Source: Arcobacter_B sp049472135 (lineage in GTDB: Bacteria > Campylobacterota > Campylobacteria > Campylobacterales > Arcobacteraceae). From it: DNA of 64,000 nucleotides. Shown here piece by piece: positions 16,942 to 26,084 of this stretch (positions within the stretch are counted from its first letter, which is position 1; the number at the start of each line of letters is the position of its first letter). The position numbers and the translations under genes were made by a program. The notes below the pieces were generated by a model. The model ran no database searches, had not been told where the DNA came from, and worked only from the letters and a program-made list of their open reading frames with translations. The stretch lies in contig NZ_JBMOVV010000006.1 in the NCBI RefSeq assembly GCF_049472135.1, positions 62,001-126,000 on the forward strand, written 5' to 3'.

Positions 16942-18933
16942 TTATACCCTTTTCTCAATTTTTACTGCACTATGGTTATAGTCAGGTTCTAATGATTCTT
17001 TGTCATATATGTCATTTGTTAAATAGTTCATATCTCTATTACTTACAGGAATAAATATAGTTCCTTTTTTTATAGTCTCAACAACTTGTGCATAAGATAT
17101 CAACTCACCTCTTTTAGATTTAACTATGATTTCATCACCATTTTTTATATCTAAACTATTTGCATCTTCGCTATTTATTTCACAAAAGTTCAATTCTTTA
17201 AACTTTAAAAGAGTTCTTGGAAGATTTGTTTTTGTTCCACTATGCCATTGGTCTCTTGTTCTTCCTGTAAGTAAAATAAATGGATATTCTAAAGATGCTT
17301 TTTCACTTAATAACTTATTTTCAACAAAAAATAGATTTGCTTTTTTATCACTTGTTAAAAACTCTTTATTTTCAACTATTTTTTCACCCCAAATAAAAGG
17401 TTCTTTGGATAAATCATCATAATTTGCTTCATGAATATCCATATAAGAGTTTAATTTTGTCATTTCTTGATACTCTTGAAATATCTCTTTTGGATGAGAA
17501 TAATTAAAATCTTTTTTAAAGCCTAAGCCCTGTGCTATTAGCTGAAAAATCTCCCAATCAGGTTTACAGTCAATAGAAGTTCTTGTTAGTTTTTCTTGTT
17601 TTGTTATGGTTCTATCAAGATTAGTTTGTGTTCCTTCTTTTTCACCCCAAGGAGCTGCAGGAAGTTTTATATGAGCAAACTTAGAAGTTTCAGAGTTTTC
17701 ATAAGCATTTATCTCAATTACTAAAGGAATATTTTTTATTAACTCTTCCATTTTATTTCTGTTGGGAAGATGATATATTGGATCAGTATGACAAACTATC
17801 AATACTTCAAGATTTGCTTCAAGCATTTGTGTTGCTGTAAGTCCAGGCTTATTACTAATACCTTTTACACCCCAAAACTCTTCAACTTTTTTTATAGATT
17901 CTTCATCAAAACCTAAATGAACTGCAAGCATTGTAGAAAGTCCTCCAACTTCCCTACCTCCCATTGCATTAGGTTGACCTGTTAAAGATAAAGGACCATT
18001 TCCTTCCTTGAAAATTTTTCCTGTTAAAAGATGTGTATTAATTAAAGCAAGATTTTTATCTACTCCTTGAACTGACTGGTTAAGTCCCATTGTCCAAGCT
18101 GTTATTATATTTGGACTATTTTTATATAAAAGCCAAAACTTTTCAAACTCTTCTTTTGATAAACCTGTTCTTTTCAACATTTTTGTTACAGGAATTCGTT
18201 TAAATTTATTTACTAATAAATCATAATTATTTACATGAGAGTTTATAAACTCTTCATCAACTAAACCTTCATCAATAATTCGTTTTGAAATCAAATTAAA
18301 AAGGTCAATATCACTTCCAGGTTTTACAGCTAAATGAATATCTGCAATCTTTGCTGTATCTGTATATCTAGGGTCTATTACAACTACTTGAAGCCCTTGT
18401 TTTTTAGCTTTTTTAATTTTATTATGAAATACCACATGTGCTTCAGCTGTATTTGCCCCTGCAAGTATTAATAAGTTTGCTTTATTAATATCTTTCATTC
18501 TAAGAGGTACGAAATCAGCCCCTAAAGATTTTTTATAAGCAACTACGGCACTAGACATACAAGTTCTACTATTTGTATCTACATTATTTGTTTTTAAAAA
18601 ACCTTTTCCTAACTTATTTGCTATATAGTAATCTTCTGTTAATAACTGACCTGATAAATAAAATCCTACTTTATCCTTATCTACTTGCTTAATTTCTGTC
18701 GATATTTTTTGTATAATTTTTTCCCAAGTTGATAATTTAAAATCATCATTAACAGAATCTCTAATCATTGGTCTTAATAATCTAGTTGGTGTTTGAATAC
18801 TAACTAATTCACTAACTCCTTTTGAGCAAACCTTACCCTCATTTACAGGATAAGCCACATCACCAAGAAGTTTGCTTTCATCGAATTCTAGTCCACATCC
18901 AACACCACAATAACCACAAACTGATTTAATCAT
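16942..18933 (-). CDS. nasA: Assimilatory nitrate reductase catalytic subunit
   Basis: Molybdopterin bis-MGD oxidoreductase of 663 residues reducing nitrate to nitrite in the cytoplasm. The N-terminal [4Fe-4S] site is Cys6, Cys9, Cys13, Cys36, followed by TRTCMSSAVVAYKKSLGADFVP and the Mo-cofactor loops (ANTAEAHVVFHNKIKKAK, VIDPRYTDTA, TGQPNAMGGREVGGL) and the dinucleotide-binding C-terminal domain (LLTGRTRDQWHSGTKT). There is no Tat signal and no C-terminal BFD domain, so this is the short NarB/NasA-like form. It heads the nasA-nirB-nirD-cobA operon, divergent from the nitrate transporter. Confidence 0.92.
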   Translation of the reverse strand: MIKSVCGYCGVGCGLEFDESKLLGDVAYPVNEGKVCSKGVSELVSIQTPTRLLRPMIRDSVNDDFKLSTWEKIIQKISTEIKQVDKDKVGFYLSGQLLTEDYYIANKLGKGFLKTNNVDTNSRTCMSSAVVAYKKSLGADFVPLRMKDINKANLLILAGANTAEAHVVFHNKIKKAKKQGLQVVVIDPRYTDTAKIADIHLAVKPGSDIDLFNLISKRIIDEGLVDEEFINSHVNNYDLLVNKFKRIPVTKMLKRTGLSKEEFEKFWLLYKNSPNIITAWTMGLNQSVQGVDKNLALINTHLLTGKIFKEGNGPLSLTGQPNAMGGREVGGLSTMLAVHLGFDEESIKKVEEFWGVKGISNKPGLTATQMLEANLEVLIVCHTDPIYHLPNRNKMEELIKNIPLVIEINAYENSETSKFAHIKLPAAPWGEKEGTQTNLDRTITKQEKLTRTSIDCKPDWEIFQLIAQGLGFKKDFNYSHPKEIFQEYQEMTKLNSYMDIHEANYDDLSKEPFIWGEKIVENKEFLTSDKKANLFFVENKLLSEKASLEYPFILLTGRTRDQWHSGTKTNLPRTLLKFKELNFCEINSEDANSLDIKNGDEIIVKSKRGELISYAQVVETIKKGTIFIPVSNRDMNYLTNDIYDKESLEPDYNHSAVKIEKRV

Positions 18934-19071
18934 AAAATATTCCTTTTATATAGTGGATGTAAAAACTAATGTTTTACTGTAATCCATTATAAAACAAATT
19001 TTATGTAATTTTAAGATTTTATTGTATGTTTTATATACAAAAAACTAGTATATTTTAGCAACTACTAGTGT

Positions 19072-19077
19072 TATAAT
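19072..19077 (+). promoter_or_regulatory. Candidate -10 box for nrtA
   Basis: TATAAT 41 bases before the nrtA ATG, with a strong ribosome binding site (aaggaga) at 19110-19116. The 185-base gap between nasA and nrtA should hold both divergent promoters and any nitrogen-control site, but no recognisable operator was found by eye. Confidence 0.5.
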
Positions 19078-19118
19078 GGTTACATCAAAAATCATTAATG
19101 TAAATTTAAGGAGAAAAC

Positions 19119-20495
19119 ATGATTAAGCAGGTATTAAAAATTGGATTAGGTGTTTCTATTGTTGCAAGTTCACTTCTAGCAGCTCCAGAAAAAACAAAAT
19201 TAAAAATTGGTTTTATTGCATTAACTGACTGTGCTCCATTAGTAATTGCAAAAGAGAAAGGTTTCTTTAAAGAAGAAGGTTTAGATGTTCATGTTGCAAA
19301 AGAAGGTGGAGGTTGGCCTGGAATTCAACAAAAAGTTATTAATGGAGAGTATGATTTTTCTCATGCATTAGCAGGTATGCCAATTGCTGCAACACTTGGA
19401 ATAAATGGAGATGCTCATTTACAAGCTTTATTATCTTTAGACTTTAATGGTAATGCAATTACATATGGTAATAACATTATTAAAGAGATGGAAAAATATG
19501 GACTTGATAAAACACAAAGACCTGTATCTGCTGACTCACTTAAAAAATACATAGATGCAAAAAGAAAAGTTGAAGGGGATAAATATCAGCCTTTAAACTT
19601 TGGTATGGTTCATCCTGTTTCTACTCACAACTATGAGTTAAGATATTGGATGGCAGCTTCTGGAATTAGACCTGACCAAGATTGTACTATTAAACCATTT
19701 CCACCACCAACTATGCCTTCTAACTTAATTGCTGGAAATATTGAAGGTTATTGTGTAGGTGAACCATGGAACTCAAGAATCGTACTTAAAGGTAAAGGTA
19801 GTGCGCTTGTAACAAACTATGATATTTGGGGAAATAATCCAGAAAAAGTACTTCAAGCAAGAGCTGATTTTGTTGAGAAATATCCAGAGACTACAAAAGC
19901 TGTTATGAGAGCTGTTATTAAAGCTCAAAAATGGCTTGATACATCATGGGAAAATAGAGAAGAAGCTATTAAATTCTTAGCAAAAAACAATTATGTAAAA
20001 GCACCAAAAAATGTTCTTCAAAAATCAATGAGTGGAACTTTTCTTTATAACAAAGGTGTAGATTCTTCAAATCCTATGTTTAATGTATTTGCAAATAACT
20101 ATGCTTCGTATCCATTCTATTCACATGGTATGTGGTTTATTACACAAATGTATAGATGGGGACAACTTGATAAACCTGTTGATATGAAAGCAACTATTGA
20201 GAAAGTTTATAGACCTGACTTATTTGCCCAAGTTGCAAAAGAGGTTGATTATAAATTACCACCAAGTCCATGGAAAAAAGATGGTGTTGATAAATATAAT
20301 AAATTCTTAGATGGAAAAGTTTGGGATCCAAATAAAGCAGTAGATTATATCTTTGATTTTAAAGTTCAAAACTCACTTGTTTCAAAAGAAGATTTATTAA
20401 AAGCAAACCAATGGAGTGTTCAAACAGCTCAACCAAAATATGAGTGTCATTATGGACCTGCTGGCTGTGCAGATCCAAGATATGTTACAAAGTAA
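19119..20495 (+). CDS. nrtA: Nitrate ABC transporter substrate-binding protein (NrtA-like)
   Basis: Periplasmic binding protein of 458 residues of the NrtA/SsuA family. Signal peptide ends near SSLLA-APEKTKLK; then KIGFIALTDCAPLVIAKEKGFF, GEYDFSHALAGMPIAATLGI, and VHPVSTHNYELRYWMAASGI...GYCVGEPWN, all typical of nitrate/nitrite or cyanate binders. The family also includes sulfonate and bicarbonate binders, but the divergent nasA-nirB operon makes nitrate the best call. First gene of nrtABC; a hairpin separates it from the permease gene. Confidence 0.9.
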   Translation: MIKQVLKIGLGVSIVASSLLAAPEKTKLKIGFIALTDCAPLVIAKEKGFFKEEGLDVHVAKEGGGWPGIQQKVINGEYDFSHALAGMPIAATLGINGDAHLQALLSLDFNGNAITYGNNIIKEMEKYGLDKTQRPVSADSLKKYIDAKRKVEGDKYQPLNFGMVHPVSTHNYELRYWMAASGIRPDQDCTIKPFPPPTMPSNLIAGNIEGYCVGEPWNSRIVLKGKGSALVTNYDIWGNNPEKVLQARADFVEKYPETTKAVMRAVIKAQKWLDTSWENREEAIKFLAKNNYVKAPKNVLQKSMSGTFLYNKGVDSSNPMFNVFANNYASYPFYSHGMWFITQMYRWGQLDKPVDMKATIEKVYRPDLFAQVAKEVDYKLPPSPWKKDGVDKYNKFLDGKVWDPNKAVDYIFDFKVQNSLVSKEDLLKANQWSVQTAQPKYECHYGPAGCADPRYVTK

Positions 20496-20514
20496 GTCTA
20501 AAAGACTTACTTTG
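20488..20514 (+). terminator. Hairpin after nrtA
   Basis: AGTAAGTCT / AGACTTACT with three-base loop, directly over the nrtA stop, followed by TTTG. Probably an attenuator that lets the binding protein be made in excess over the membrane parts. Confidence 0.55.
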
Positions 20515-20547
20515 ACAAAAAGAGAAATAAGTATTTTGTTTTTTTAA

Positions 20548-20592
20548 ATGCCTAGTTTCATATTACTTCTCCTCCTAATAAATACTAGGCAT
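20548..20592 (+). other. Second nrtA-nrtB intergenic hairpin with CCUCCU loop
   Basis: ATGCCTAGT (20548-20556) pairs perfectly with ACTAGGCAT (20584-20592). The 27-base loop contains TTCTCCTCCT, complementary to a Shine-Dalgarno core. It lies 26 bases before the nrtB start. It may stabilise or process the mRNA, or touch a ribosome binding site elsewhere; function unknown. Confidence 0.5.
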
Positions 20593-20617
20593 CTAAAAGA
20601 ACAAAGAAAGGTTAAAA

Positions 20618-21427
20618 ATGAAAAAAGAAATCTATAAAAAAATACTATTTCCTCTAATAGTATTAGTAGTCTTAATCCAAGTATGGTCTGGAATAGCAAC
20701 AATAGTTGATGAATTCCCAACACCTAGTGATACATATGTATATGCCTTTGGGGGAGAAACAGCTGATGGAGATGAATTAGAAGGTGTTTTATCTGACCCC
20801 TTTTATATTGAAAATCAAGATGACAAAGGTGTATTTTGGCAAATTGTAGCTTCACTACAAAGAGTATTTTCAGGATTTGGTCTTGCTGTTTTAGTGGGAG
20901 TTCCATTAGGACTAATTATTGGTATGAGTAAAAACTTCCAATATGCTTTTGATCCATTTATACAAATATTCAAACCAGTATCACCTTTAGCTTGGTTGCC
21001 ATTATTACTTTTTGTATTCCAAGATATTGATGCAACAGCAATTTCAACAATCTTTGTAACATCAATTTGGCCTATTATTATAAATACCGCTCTTGGTGTA
21101 AAAAATGTTAATCAAGACTATTTAAATGTAGCTAAAGTTTTACAGTTCTCACCTATTGAAAAGGTATTTAAGATTATTTTACCTGTAGCTGTTCCATATA
21201 TTTTTACTGGAATGAGACTATCTTTAGGTATTGCATGGTTAGTTATTGTTGCAGCAGAAATGCTAACAGGTGGAATTGGTATTGGTTTTTGGATTTGGGA
21301 TGAGTATAACAATCTTTCATATCATAATATCATCATAGGTATTATCTTAGTTGGTATTATTGGTTTTATTTTAGATGTTCTTATGGGAAAAATTGCAGAC
21401 TATTTTGACTATAGAAAAAAGATGTAA
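20618..21427 (+). CDS. nrtB: Nitrate ABC transporter permease (NrtB-like)
   Basis: Inner-membrane permease of 269 residues with a first TM at 9-27, a periplasmic stretch (about 30-70), then five or six TMs and the EAA loop contacting the ATPase (VAKVLQFSPIEKVFKIILPVAVPYIFTGMRLSLGIAW). It matches the SsuC/NrtB group. Follows nrtA after 122 bases, precedes the ATPase gene by 16 bases. Acts with the neighbouring binding protein and ATPase for nitrate import. Confidence 0.9.
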   Translation: MKKEIYKKILFPLIVLVVLIQVWSGIATIVDEFPTPSDTYVYAFGGETADGDELEGVLSDPFYIENQDDKGVFWQIVASLQRVFSGFGLAVLVGVPLGLIIGMSKNFQYAFDPFIQIFKPVSPLAWLPLLLFVFQDIDATAISTIFVTSIWPIIINTALGVKNVNQDYLNVAKVLQFSPIEKVFKIILPVAVPYIFTGMRLSLGIAWLVIVAAEMLTGGIGIGFWIWDEYNNLSYHNIIIGIILVGIIGFILDVLMGKIADYFDYRKKM

Positions 21428-21443
21428 ATGAGAAGGAAAAATC

Positions 21444-22241
21444 ATGAGTAATAATAACTTTTTAGAATTAGAAAATATATATAAAGCCTTTCCTCTACCA
21501 GGGGGGAAAGAGTATAAAGCAGTAGTTGATGTAAATGTAAAAATTGCAAAAAATGAAATTATTTCAATTATTGGACATAGTGGGTGTGGAAAATCAACTT
21601 TATTAAATATGATAGCAGGACTTGATGCGCAAACACAAGGAAACATACTACTAAAAAATAAAGAGATTAAAGGCCCAGGACCTGAGAGAGCTGTAGTATT
21701 TCAAAACCATTCACTTCTTCCTTGGCTAACTGTTTATGAAAATATTGAAATGGCTGTAAAAAAAGTAATGCCTCATCTAAATAAACAAGAGTTAAAACAA
21801 AGAGTTGAACACTTTGTTTCAATGGTAAATCTAGACCATGCAAAAGATAAATACCCTGGTGAAATATCAGGAGGAATGAAACAAAGAGTTGGTATTGCAA
21901 GAGCATTATCAATCAAACCTGATGTACTTCTTATGGATGAGCCTTTTGGTGCTTTAGATTCACTTACAAGAGCAAATCTTCAAGAACATCTAATGAGAAT
22001 CCAACAAAGTGTACAAAATACTGTAATTATTATTACCCATGATATTGATGAAGCAGTTTTATTAAGTGATAAAGTAATTATGATGACAAATGGACCTGAA
22101 GCTACTATTGGCGAAATATTAGAAGTAAATTTAGAGCGTCCTAGAGATAGAGTTGCTCTTCAAAGTGATCCTGAATATATCAGATGTAGAGAAGCAATTT
22201 TAGATTTCTTATACAAAAAGTTTGCAAAAGAGGATGAATAA
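21444..22241 (+). CDS. nrtC: Nitrate ABC transporter ATP-binding protein
   Basis: ABC ATPase of 265 residues with Walker A GHSGCGKST, Q-loop VFQNHSLLPWLTV, signature SGGMKQRVGIARAL, Walker B VLLMDEPFGALD and switch His in THDIDEAVLL. Closest by motif to NrtD/SsuB/TauB ATPases; it lacks the extra NrtA-like C-terminal domain of cyanobacterial NrtC, so in strict naming it is NrtD-like. Last gene of the nrt operon. Confidence 0.9.
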   Translation: MSNNNFLELENIYKAFPLPGGKEYKAVVDVNVKIAKNEIISIIGHSGCGKSTLLNMIAGLDAQTQGNILLKNKEIKGPGPERAVVFQNHSLLPWLTVYENIEMAVKKVMPHLNKQELKQRVEHFVSMVNLDHAKDKYPGEISGGMKQRVGIARALSIKPDVLLMDEPFGALDSLTRANLQEHLMRIQQSVQNTVIIITHDIDEAVLLSDKVIMMTNGPEATIGEILEVNLERPRDRVALQSDPEYIRCREAILDFLYKKFAKEDE

Positions 22242-22263
22242 ACTAGAGTAAAAACTCTAGTTT
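22241..22263. terminator. Bidirectional terminator after nrt operon
   Basis: AACTAGAGT / ACTCTAGTT with AAAA loop between the convergent ATPase and cupin genes. Confidence 0.65.
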
Positions 22264-22603
22264 ATAGTTTTAAAACACTTTTTACTCTAAATAAGGAATC
22301 ATTTTTTGATAAAGTTAGCCTTACAATTGAGTCTTCATTTGCTTTTAGGTTATGTACAATATTCCCCTCTAAACTTACAATATCGCCTTTTTTTAAAGCA
22401 TAAACTTTTTCACCTACTCCAAAATCAATAGAGCCTTCAAAAATCTCCACTGTTATAGGATATGGTGTTTTATGATCTTTCATAATTTGATTTTTTGTAA
22501 ATACTATTCTAATCTCTTTTGAAAATGATGTTTGTAACATTGGTGTGATTTGAACTTTTTCATTTGAATATTCAATATGATCATAAATATTTATTTTTTC
22601 CAT
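22262..22603 (-). CDS. Small cupin-domain protein
   Basis: A 113-residue single-domain cupin: ITVEIFEGSIDFGVGEKVYALKKGDIVSLEGNIVHNLKANEDSIVRLTL shows the two cupin boxes, but the first box lacks the usual metal-binding His pair (only a single His, in the second box, remains), so metal binding is doubtful. Function unknown. It is convergent with the nitrate transporter and followed upstream by a methyltransferase-like gene. Confidence 0.75.
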   Translation of the reverse strand: MEKINIYDHIEYSNEKVQITPMLQTSFSKEIRIVFTKNQIMKDHKTPYPITVEIFEGSIDFGVGEKVYALKKGDIVSLEGNIVHNLKANEDSIVRLTLSKNDSLFRVKSVLKL

Positions 22604-22668
22604 GATAAACCTTTATTTTTATATATTAGGATTTTATCTTTTATAGAAAAAATAAACATTGATTTCAA

Positions 22669-23115
22669 TCAACTAAGTTTAGCTATAAAATAAAAATCAT
22701 CTCCAATAAATCCTTCTTCTAAAACTTCAAAGTTTTCATTTACTAAAGTTAAAATCTCATTTTTATCATGTTTAGAAGAGTCAACTATATGAAAAATTAA
22801 AGCATCATTATTTAAAATATTTTTTTGATTTTTCAAAGAGCTATTTATATCAAGTAAACTAAGATTATCTAAAATGTTTCTTGAAAATATTGCATCAAAT
22901 CTTTTATGAGTATCTAAAGTAAAAGCATCTAAAACTATCACTCTAATATCAATAAATTCATCTTTTAAATATCTTACTTTTTCTTTATTCACTTCACTTG
23001 CAACTACTTCATAAAATTCATGAAGTAGTTTTAAATCATCACCCTTTTCACTTCCAAGTTCTAAAACCTTTTTAAATCTTGGAAGATATTTTCTCAAACT
23101 TGAGATAATATCCAT
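22669..23115 (-). CDS. Small class I SAM methyltransferase-like protein
   Basis: A 148-residue Rossmann-type protein with motif I VLELGSEKGDDLKLL, an acidic end of strand 2 (EVVASEVNKEKVRYL), IRVIVLDAFTL, and RFDAIFSRNILDNL (motif IV position). It matches the general class I methyltransferase fold. Substrate cannot be inferred. It starts 9 bases after the NicO-like gene and may be transcribed with the zinc locus. Confidence 0.65.
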   Translation of the reverse strand: MDIISSLRKYLPRFKKVLELGSEKGDDLKLLHEFYEVVASEVNKEKVRYLKDEFIDIRVIVLDAFTLDTHKRFDAIFSRNILDNLSLLDINSSLKNQKNILNNDALIFHIVDSSKHDKNEILTLVNENFEVLEEGFIGDDFYFIAKLS

Positions 23116-23123
23116 TTTATTCC

Positions 23124-24593
23124 TTATAAAATATCTGCATTTAAAAGAAGTAATAATCCTAAAGCAAACATAACTATAGGTGCTAATACTTCTACAATAT
23201 TGATTATTTTAGTAGATTTAGCTGATACTTTATTTAAAGAAACTCCTAAAAATGATGAAGCAAAGATTACAAGTCCCATTCCAAGAGAGATAGCAATACT
23301 TGCTAATATTACTGAAAAGTATGTTTTTAAAATAAATGCGTAAACAAAAAGAACAACTGTACCAGGACAAGGAATAAGTCCAGCAGTTAAAACAAAAATT
23401 AAATCTTGTTTTTTTCTTGTATTATCAAAATGTATTTTGTTTTGAGTATTTTGTACAAAGTTTACATTACCACTTGTTGAAAACATTGGTTTATTTTCAA
23501 CTGTACTACAACAAGCACTACAAGCACAAGATTTTTTCTTTAACTTTCTATATAAAATAAAAATAGATAAAAGCATAATCAAAACTGCACTTGTTTGTGT
23601 GATGTATTTAATAGAATCATCTAAGAAACTATTTAAAACACTTTGAAGTATAAAAATTGAAATAACTACTAAAATTAAAGCTCCAACAATATGTATAAAA
23701 GCCGTAGCCAAAGAAATCATAAAGGCTTGAAAATATGAACTTTTTTGAGCACTAAAGTATGAAAAGGCTAAAGCTTTACCATGTCCAGGACCCATTGCAT
23801 GAATTATCCCATAAACAAAAGAAGCAAAAAGCAAAAATATTAAAGCCCATTTATCTTCACCTTTTTCAATCTCTACTAAATAGTATTTTACTTTTTTTAC
23901 AAAATCACCTAAAAGTGTCTCTTCTTTTGGTTTCTTCTCTTCTTCTAATGACTTTTCTATTAAATTCTTCTCTTTTTTTCTAACTTCACTTGCACTTTTT
24001 ACAGGTTCAGTTATACTCTGCTCTGTAGGTGAGGCAAGAGATGGTGCATTTATTGTATAAGTTACACTATTATAATCAAGCTCTTTTTCTATTTTATAAG
24101 GAATACTAAAAAGTTGTCTTTTTTCATCAAGAAGCATTATGAAGTAACCTGCATCATCATATACTTCAAAGTATAGTTTGTGGTTATGCTTTATTTCATA
24201 GTTTAAATCGAACTCATAATCAAAACTCAAAACCCCATCATTAAAATTAAACTTGTATTTTTTTATATCAAGAGTTTTAGAAACTTCTTCAATTTTTGTA
24301 CTATAAGTAAGATGTGTTAGATAGTTTTTAGGTTCAATATAAGCTAGTAGTGCATCTTGAATTACTTCTAATTCTTTTTCGTCAAATGTTGCATCAAGGT
24401 TTGTATCATATAAGTTTAAAAGTTCACCTGTAAACTCTTTTGCAAAAACCCATTTAACTTTTGCACTTTTTATATATTTTTTATCAGCTTTTATGGAAAT
24501 TGAGACATGTGTTTTAGGAGAATAGACAGAGCATAAAGAACATCCAAAAAGGATGCTCTTAAAAATTAATATTAAAAATAAATATCGTATCAT
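23124..24593 (-). CDS. DUF1007-NicO fusion metal transporter
   Basis: A 489-residue membrane protein. The N-terminal 190 residues (signal peptide, then HVSISIKADKKYIKSAKVKWVF...) match the DUF1007 periplasmic domain; after a charged linker come the NicO/HoxN-like membrane domain with IIHAMGPGHGKALAFSYF, a cytoplasmic Cys-rich stretch (SCACSACCSTVE), and TAGLIPCPGTVVLFVYAF. NicO proteins move nickel or cobalt; this fusion beside znuA and a Zur-like gene suggests zinc instead. The stop of znuA overlaps its start by four bases, so the two are translationally coupled. Confidence 0.85.
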   Translation of the reverse strand: MIRYLFLILIFKSILFGCSLCSVYSPKTHVSISIKADKKYIKSAKVKWVFAKEFTGELLNLYDTNLDATFDEKELEVIQDALLAYIEPKNYLTHLTYSTKIEEVSKTLDIKKYKFNFNDGVLSFDYEFDLNYEIKHNHKLYFEVYDDAGYFIMLLDEKRQLFSIPYKIEKELDYNSVTYTINAPSLASPTEQSITEPVKSASEVRKKEKNLIEKSLEEEKKPKEETLLGDFVKKVKYYLVEIEKGEDKWALIFLLFASFVYGIIHAMGPGHGKALAFSYFSAQKSSYFQAFMISLATAFIHIVGALILVVISIFILQSVLNSFLDDSIKYITQTSAVLIMLLSIFILYRKLKKKSCACSACCSTVENKPMFSTSGNVNFVQNTQNKIHFDNTRKKQDLIFVLTAGLIPCPGTVVLFVYAFILKTYFSVILASIAISLGMGLVIFASSFLGVSLNKVSAKSTKIINIVEVLAPIVMFALGLLLLLNADIL

Positions 24594-25567
24594 TTATAAC
24601 TTTTTGCTATCTCGTTGGCTACTTTTAATAAGTTCTTATCCCATTCATAAGATAAAGGATCAATTACTGCTGTATTTCCTTTGATACTTTTTGAGATAAC
24701 ACTTGCACCTTTTTGAGAGAATTGTGGAGCTACAAATACAATTTTGATATTATGTTTTTTAGCTTCATCTACAAGTTCAACTAATTGTGAAGGTTTTGGT
24801 TCTTTTCCTTGAATTTCAATAGAGATTTGCTCTAAGTGATATCTTTTTGCAAAATATCCCCAAGATGGATGGAACACCATAAATGCTTTATGTTCATAAG
24901 GCTCAATAATTGATTCTAACTTTTTGTTTAAAGACTCTAACTCTTTAACAAAAGCTTTATAATTTTCTAAATAAAACTCTTTGTTTTTTGCATCAATTTT
25001 TACTAATGCTTCATAAATGTTTTTTGCTTGAACTTTTACTAACATTGGGTCTAACCAAACATGAGGGTCTAATCCTGTATGTTCATGTCCGTCATATTCA
25101 TCTTCATGCTTTTCATTTTCATGTTCTTTCTCATGTTTATGACTATCATGGTCATGGTCTTTATGCTCATCTTCATCTTTATGACTATCGTGGTCATGAT
25201 GTTCTTCATTATTATGTGCATCTTCATCATGATGAATATGAGCTTCCATCTCTAATTTTTTGATACCTACTGTAGTATCTACCATAAGCATTTTTTTATT
25301 TGCATCTTCAAACTTCTCTAACCACACTTTTTCAAAAGGAACACCAATAGCAAAATATGCTTGTGACTTTGCTAATTTTCTCATTTGTGATGTTTTTGGT
25401 TCATAAGTTGCCGGAGAAAAACCTGCTTTTACCATAACATTTACTTCAACTTTATCTTTAGCAATTTTTTCTACGAAATATTTTTGAGGTAAGATACTTA
25501 CAGTAACTTCATTGGCAAATAAATTAATACCAATAAATAAGAATAAAAATATTAAAACTTTTTTCAT
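24590..25567 (-). CDS. znuA: Zinc ABC transporter substrate-binding protein (ZnuA-like)
   Basis: Cluster A-I metal binder of 325 residues, periplasmic after a signal peptide (FLFIGINLFA). It has a His/Asp/Glu-rich loop at about 112-165 (repeats of HDEDAHNNEEHHDHDSHKDE type), then the metal ligands TGLDPHVWLDPMLV, VFHPSWGYFAKRY and the C-terminal VIDPLSYEW. The His-rich loop is typical of ZnuA and absent in Mn binders. No ZnuB/ZnuC are in the window; the partner in the operon is the NicO-type protein instead. Confidence 0.92.
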   Translation of the reverse strand: MKKVLIFLFLFIGINLFANEVTVSILPQKYFVEKIAKDKVEVNVMVKAGFSPATYEPKTSQMRKLAKSQAYFAIGVPFEKVWLEKFEDANKKMLMVDTTVGIKKLEMEAHIHHDEDAHNNEEHHDHDSHKDEDEHKDHDHDSHKHEKEHENEKHEDEYDGHEHTGLDPHVWLDPMLVKVQAKNIYEALVKIDAKNKEFYLENYKAFVKELESLNKKLESIIEPYEHKAFMVFHPSWGYFAKRYHLEQISIEIQGKEPKPSQLVELVDEAKKHNIKIVFVAPQFSQKGASVISKSIKGNTAVIDPLSYEWDKNLLKVANEIAKSYK

Positions 25568-25593
25568 ATAACTTCCTTAAATCTTATACTTTT

Positions 25594-25608
25594 TGCAATC
25601 TAGTTGCA
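25594..25608. promoter_or_regulatory. Candidate Zur box 1
   Basis: TGCAATCTAGTTGCA, a 5-base inverted repeat TGCAA/TTGCA spaced by five, lying 26 bases before znuA. On the other strand it reads TGCAACTAGATTGCA, nearly the same as box 2. Confidence 0.55.
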
Positions 25609-25639
25609 TTTTTGAAATAATAATACACAAAAACTTTAA

Positions 25640-25655
25640 TGCAACTTAGTCGTAA
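25640..25655. promoter_or_regulatory. Candidate Zur box 2
   Basis: TGCAACTTAGTCGTAA shares TGCAACT.AG with box 1 read on the opposite strand. It lies 51 bases before the Zur-like gene, suggesting control of both divergent promoters. Confidence 0.5.
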
Positions 25656-25706
25656 CTAAAAAGCCCTAGTAAACTACTTTTAAATAAAAATTGATATAAT
25701 TTATTC

Positions 25707-26072
25707 ATGAACATAGAAAAATTAACACACGAAAAAAATATAAAACTAACTACAGCTAGAAAAGCTATATTAGAAATATTAGTTAAATCAGGCAAACCTT
25801 TATGCTATGAAGATATAAAAGATAATCTTTCAATGGATAAGGCTACTTTTTATAGAAATATTACAAAATTTGAAGAACAAAATATCATCAACTCATTTGA
25901 ATCTAATGACAAGAAGAGATATTTTGAAGTATCAAAAACAAAACATTCTCATTTTATTTGTAATATCTGTTCTAAAATTGAGTGTATCCATGAAAAATTA
26001 GATTTCAATCTTGAAGGTTATCAGGTTGATAACATAATTATCAAGGGCGTTTGTCCTAATTGTCTAAATTAA
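25707..26072 (+). CDS. Fur-family regulator, probably Zur
   Basis: DNA-binding repressor of 121 residues with the winged-helix start (ARKAILEILVKSGKPLCYEDIKDNLSMDKATFYRNITKFEEQNII), the metal site HSHFICNICSKIECI and the C-terminal CPNC, so both structural zinc CxxC pairs are present. It is shorter than typical Fur (about 140-150). The divergent znuA and NicO-type genes and two shared repeats argue for zinc control (Zur), though PerR/Fur function cannot be excluded from sequence alone. Confidence 0.8.
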   Translation: MNIEKLTHEKNIKLTTARKAILEILVKSGKPLCYEDIKDNLSMDKATFYRNITKFEEQNIINSFESNDKKRYFEVSKTKHSHFICNICSKIECIHEKLDFNLEGYQVDNIIIKGVCPNCLN

Positions 26073-26084
26073 AAGGAAAGATAA

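Noticed and set aside
18934..19118. Specific nitrogen-control operator between nasA and nrtA
   Set aside because: Only A/T-rich promoter-like sequence and a -10 box; no recognisable regulator site by eye.
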